Part shown: in pieces, positions 61,898 through 64,000 of the stretch | Layout: every line of letters begins with the position of its first letter | Numbering within the stretch: position 1 is the stretch's first letter | From: Paenibacillus chitinolyticus NBRC 15660 | GTDB taxonomy: Bacteria > Bacillota > Bacilli > Paenibacillales > NBRC-103111 | Direction: 5' to 3' | NCBI RefSeq assembly: GCF_000739915.1 | Contig: NZ_BBJT01000005.1 | Location: forward strand, 310,001-374,000 | DNA length: 64,000 nt | The notes under the pieces: generated by a model | The model's input: the letters and a program-made list of their open reading frames with translations, nothing else | Databases searched by the model: none | Told to the model about the DNA's origin: nothing | Translations under genes and position numbers: made by a program

Positions 61898-62151
61898 GGA
61901 AATCCCTCAATTCTATTTTTTCAACGCCTTTGATCTTGCCTACTTCATATTATACTACATCAAGACTTAATATTCCTGCGTATCATGCATGAAAATCCGG
62001 CGAAAACCGGAAAAAACGCTCTCCTGCCTGAAAAAATTGGCTATCAGCACCGTAAAGTCTCCAATTGCCTTGAAAACTCATCGCTTTCCATGCACACTTC
62101 GCAAAATAGTCTTCCATACGGCTTTTTACCCGTCCATGCTTCCGATTAAAC

Positions 62152-62178
62152 AAAAAAAGCGCGGAGTCCGCGCTTTTT
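62152..62178 (-). terminator. Terminator after sdpI
   Basis: AAAAAGCGCGG and CCGCGCTTTTT arms (62154-62164 with 62168-62178) form a GC-rich hairpin followed by a T tract on the minus strand. The palindrome may act in both directions. Confidence 0.85.
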
Positions 62179-62201
62179 ACTTATTAACCTTTGGTGAAAA
62201 T

Positions 62202-62870
62202 TTAATTTTTCCGCTGCCGGTATTTGATGAACGAATACAAGATCGGGACGAGCACGCTCAGCAGAATAACGACAATTCCGAACCAGGCGGGGACGACCGA
62301 CGGGAACAGCGACACTCCCATAAAGACGATTCCCGCCAGCATCCAGACGGGGCCCGCCAGGCGGTGGGTCCGGCGCCATACCTCCTCGTCGGCCAGCGTC
62401 CAGGGAGTGCGTATCCCGAACGTATAGTTGGGGCGCGCACGTCCCATATAGTTTCCTACAACCATCCAAAGAGCGCCTACGCCAAGCGGAACCCAGAAAT
62501 TGATAGGTACATCGTATCCGAGATTGGTCAGCAGGGTCATGAAGAAAACGCCGCTTAATAAAACCGTGATTAAAATTCGGAAAAGATCGTAAACCCCTTG
62601 GAATTTCTCGTAATTCGTACGTTTCGGATCAAGGGAAGGCGACCACTTCATCAGCAGAGGCATAGCCAAGCTGAGAACGGACATCAGAATCAGGAAGGAG
62701 CCTTTGCTCTGATAGCCGTTGGGTTCCCCGCTCACTCCGAAGTGGACCGCCATTTGCTCGGGTAATTTGCCGTAGACCCCTATTGCGTACAGAATGGGCG
62801 CGGCGGCAATGATAAGCAGCAAAGTGTCTTTCCATGTCCATTTTGGCACTTTACGAATCGAGTTTGTCAT
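62202..62870 (-). CDS. sdpI: SdpI/YfhL family immunity-like membrane protein (DUF1648 plus SdpI domain)
   Basis: In B. subtilis SdpI protects against the SdpC toxin and, when bound by it, sequesters the repressor SdpR. The 222-residue protein has six membrane helices. The DUF1648 motif YGKLPEQMAVHFGVSGEPNGY sits after the first helix, and the SdpI signature VGNYMGRARPNYTFGIRTPWTLADEEVWRRTHRLAG follows (shown here as its conserved order of Arg, Gly, Thr-Pro-Trp and Asn/His-Arg positions). It starts one base after sdpR. No sdpABC genes are in the window, so it may be an orphan immunity or sensor gene. Confidence 0.88.
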   Translation of the reverse strand: MTNSIRKVPKWTWKDTLLLIIAAAPILYAIGVYGKLPEQMAVHFGVSGEPNGYQSKGSFLILMSVLSLAMPLLMKWSPSLDPKRTNYEKFQGVYDLFRILITVLLSGVFFMTLLTNLGYDVPINFWVPLGVGALWMVVGNYMGRARPNYTFGIRTPWTLADEEVWRRTHRLAGPVWMLAGIVFMGVSLFPSVVPAWFGIVVILLSVLVPILYSFIKYRQRKN

Positions 62871-62871
62871 G

Positions 62872-63144
62872 TTAAGAGCCTCCTTCGTCTTTATGCGTAA
62901 AATCCATCAACCATCCCAAAGCATCCTGAATGACGGTCGTGTTCAGTGAATAGATGATGCTCTGCCCCTTGCGTTCGTCCAGCACGAGCTTAGCCTGCTT
63001 CATGACGTTCAGGTGATGGGAGATACTCGGTTTGGACATTTGAAAATGGTCGGCGATTTCGCCCGCGGATAAATCCTTTTCTTTCAACAGTTTCAGGATT
63101 TGTCTCCGCGTCGGGTCCGACAGGGCTTTGAAGGTATCGTTCAC
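62872..63144 (-). CDS. sdpR: ArsR-family repressor SdpR-like
   Basis: The 90-residue winged-helix protein reads NDTFKALSDPTRRQILKLLK, DLSAGEIADHF and the recognition helix SKPSISHHLNVMKQA, followed by the KGQSIIYSLNTT wing. Length and layout match B. subtilis SdpR. Of several in-frame GTG codons after GGAGG, the one at 63144 gives an N-terminus aligned with SdpR and eight-base spacing. It lies directly upstream of sdpI and is expected to repress the pair. Confidence 0.88.
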   Translation of the reverse strand: MNDTFKALSDPTRRQILKLLKEKDLSAGEIADHFQMSKPSISHHLNVMKQAKLVLDERKGQSIIYSLNTTVIQDALGWLMDFTHKDEGGS

Positions 63145-63222
63145 CACCCTCACCTCCTCATGAAAAACTTATTTGCATTCCGATCGGAAAACGGCAGATA
63201 TCATGCCGCGGCAGCCTTCGGT

Positions 63223-63915
63223 TTACAGGTAGAGCTGCCAGCCGATCGCAAGTACCGTCGTTCCGACGAATGCGGCGACGGCTTCGGCCTGAGCCAGCGA
63301 TCTTTTGGCGACTGCCAGTACGGCCAGGTTGAGCAGAGAATGAAGCGGAATCAGCACGGCAACCGACCAGGGGTAGCGTGCTATGCACAAGGCTGCGCCG
63401 ATGTGGTAAGCACTCACGAAGACCCGCTCGATAAGCCCCCAGGCCGGATGGGCCCCGTACGTCCCTTGGGCCTCCAGCATGGCTTTAGCCTGCATCGCTT
63501 TCTCGTCCGTGCGCTTGGACAGGGAGGCTACCGCGAAAAGGGATACGAGCGTATACACAATCTCGATAGCGGCCCAGCCAATGCCTATCGAAGCCGCGGA
63601 GCCGATCGTCAAGCCCGCTATGAGCAGCGTAACCAGGCGGACGAGTTCTTCCAACGGTCCGGATGACGATACGAGAAGCAGGCGCCCTTTTTCTGCGGGC
63701 ATACGGGCTGCAAGAAGACTTACCGGCCCTCTGAGAGCGAGAGCGATTATCCAGCCCGCTGCGCCCAGCAGAACCGGTTTTACGGTTACGCCCACTCCCT
63801 GATAGTTGAAAAACGCCCAGAAGACGAGCGGTATCAGGAGGTAAAGCGGGGACATCAGTTGGGACAAGCGGATGTGATGATCCTGAAGCTGCTTTAAATC
63901 AGTAGACGGGTTCAT
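63223..63915 (-). CDS. Polytopic membrane protein, YhfC-like intramembrane metalloprotease family
   Basis: The 230-residue protein has six to seven membrane helices and motifs similar to YhfC/CAAX-type proteins: GPLEELVRLVTLL, GIGWAAIEIVYTL, ERVFVSAYHIGAALC and PLHSLLNLAVLAV. The Glu-Glu, Glu-Arg and His positions could form the metal site, but one usual GH motif reads GW here. The ATG at 63915 follows AAAGGTG; the longer frame runs through an operator-like dyad and is rejected. Its link to sdpRI is by proximity only. Confidence 0.65.
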   Translation of the reverse strand: MNPSTDLKQLQDHHIRLSQLMSPLYLLIPLVFWAFFNYQGVGVTVKPVLLGAAGWIIALALRGPVSLLAARMPAEKGRLLLVSSSGPLEELVRLVTLLIAGLTIGSAASIGIGWAAIEIVYTLVSLFAVASLSKRTDEKAMQAKAMLEAQGTYGAHPAWGLIERVFVSAYHIGAALCIARYPWSVAVLIPLHSLLNLAVLAVAKRSLAQAEAVAAFVGTTVLAIGWQLYL

Positions 63916-63944
63916 GGTCGATACACACCTTTTATCGATCTTAA

Positions 63945-63968
63945 TTAGACATTTAGAAAAATATCTAA
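63945..63968. promoter_or_regulatory. Strong inverted repeat upstream of the YhfC-like gene
   Basis: Arms TTAGACATTT (63945-63954) and AAATATCTAA (63959-63968) match at nine of ten positions around a four-base centre. A second, weaker dyad (GGTCGATA/TATCGATC, 63916-63940) covers the ribosome binding site. The size fits an ArsR-type or similar dimer; SdpR is a candidate binder. Confidence 0.5.
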
Positions 63969-64000
63969 ATAAAGAATACAAGATTTGCTCCTCTTCGTCA

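Overview
The window looks like chromosome of an endospore-forming, S-layer-bearing, Paenibacillus-like member of the Bacillales; this is inference from gene content, since no rRNA is present. The evidence is spoIVFA/spoIVFB and spoVID, an amidase carrying three SLH domains, a T-box on valS, an eps-type exopolysaccharide operon, the hemAX-C-D-B order with hemL nearby, and an sdpRI pair. The DNA is fairly GC-rich, and almost every gene is on the minus strand, so operons read from high to low coordinates. I found no rRNA, tRNA, CRISPR array, prophage or intact insertion sequence.

Region 1 (1-16450) is a cell-shape and division block. In transcription order it holds DUF4321 and maf; an Rrf2 regulator; radC; mreBCD, minCD and rodA; spoIVFA-spoIVFB; rng; and rplU-prp, with prp cut by the window edge. 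A divergent SLH-anchored amidase, a SPOR-domain membrane protein and a 105-residue protein lie beside it. An 850-bp stretch after radC holds no convincing gene.

Region 2 (16500-22510) is valS-folC-murC behind a valine T-box with a GUC specifier and a sigma-A-like promoter.

Region 3 (22600-43540) is a roughly 20-kb exopolysaccharide operon. Its order is PHP phosphatase, chain-length regulator and tyrosine kinase; sugar 4,6-dehydratase; flippase; pyruvyl transferase; glycosyltransferases, a putative polymerase and acyltransferases; a GlcA-epimerase-like enzyme; a glycosyltransferase fused to a phosphoglycosyl transferase; PglD- and PglE-like enzymes; then galU and ugd. Three unfamiliar envelope genes follow: a VanZ-like protein, a Pro/Ala-rich membrane protein and a secreted protein with a 21-bp tandem repeat. 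The dehydratase, aminotransferase and acetyltransferase together should make a UDP-diacetylbacillosamine-like sugar for the fused transferase. A 0.98-kb intergenic region with strong dyads precedes the operon.

Region 4 (44190-59724) holds spoVID, an RluD-type pseudouridine synthase, and heme and siroheme genes: hemA, hemX, a SirC-like dehydrogenase, hemC, cobA-hemD and hemB in one operon, then hemE-hemH-hemY, then hemL. A 13/15 match to the PerR box overlaps the putative hemA -10. HemE, HemY and HemH match the coproporphyrin-dependent route.

Region 5 (59820-64000) holds speD with a possibly structured leader, two unassigned proteins, an sdpRI pair without a toxin gene, and a YhfC-like membrane protein behind a strong inverted repeat.
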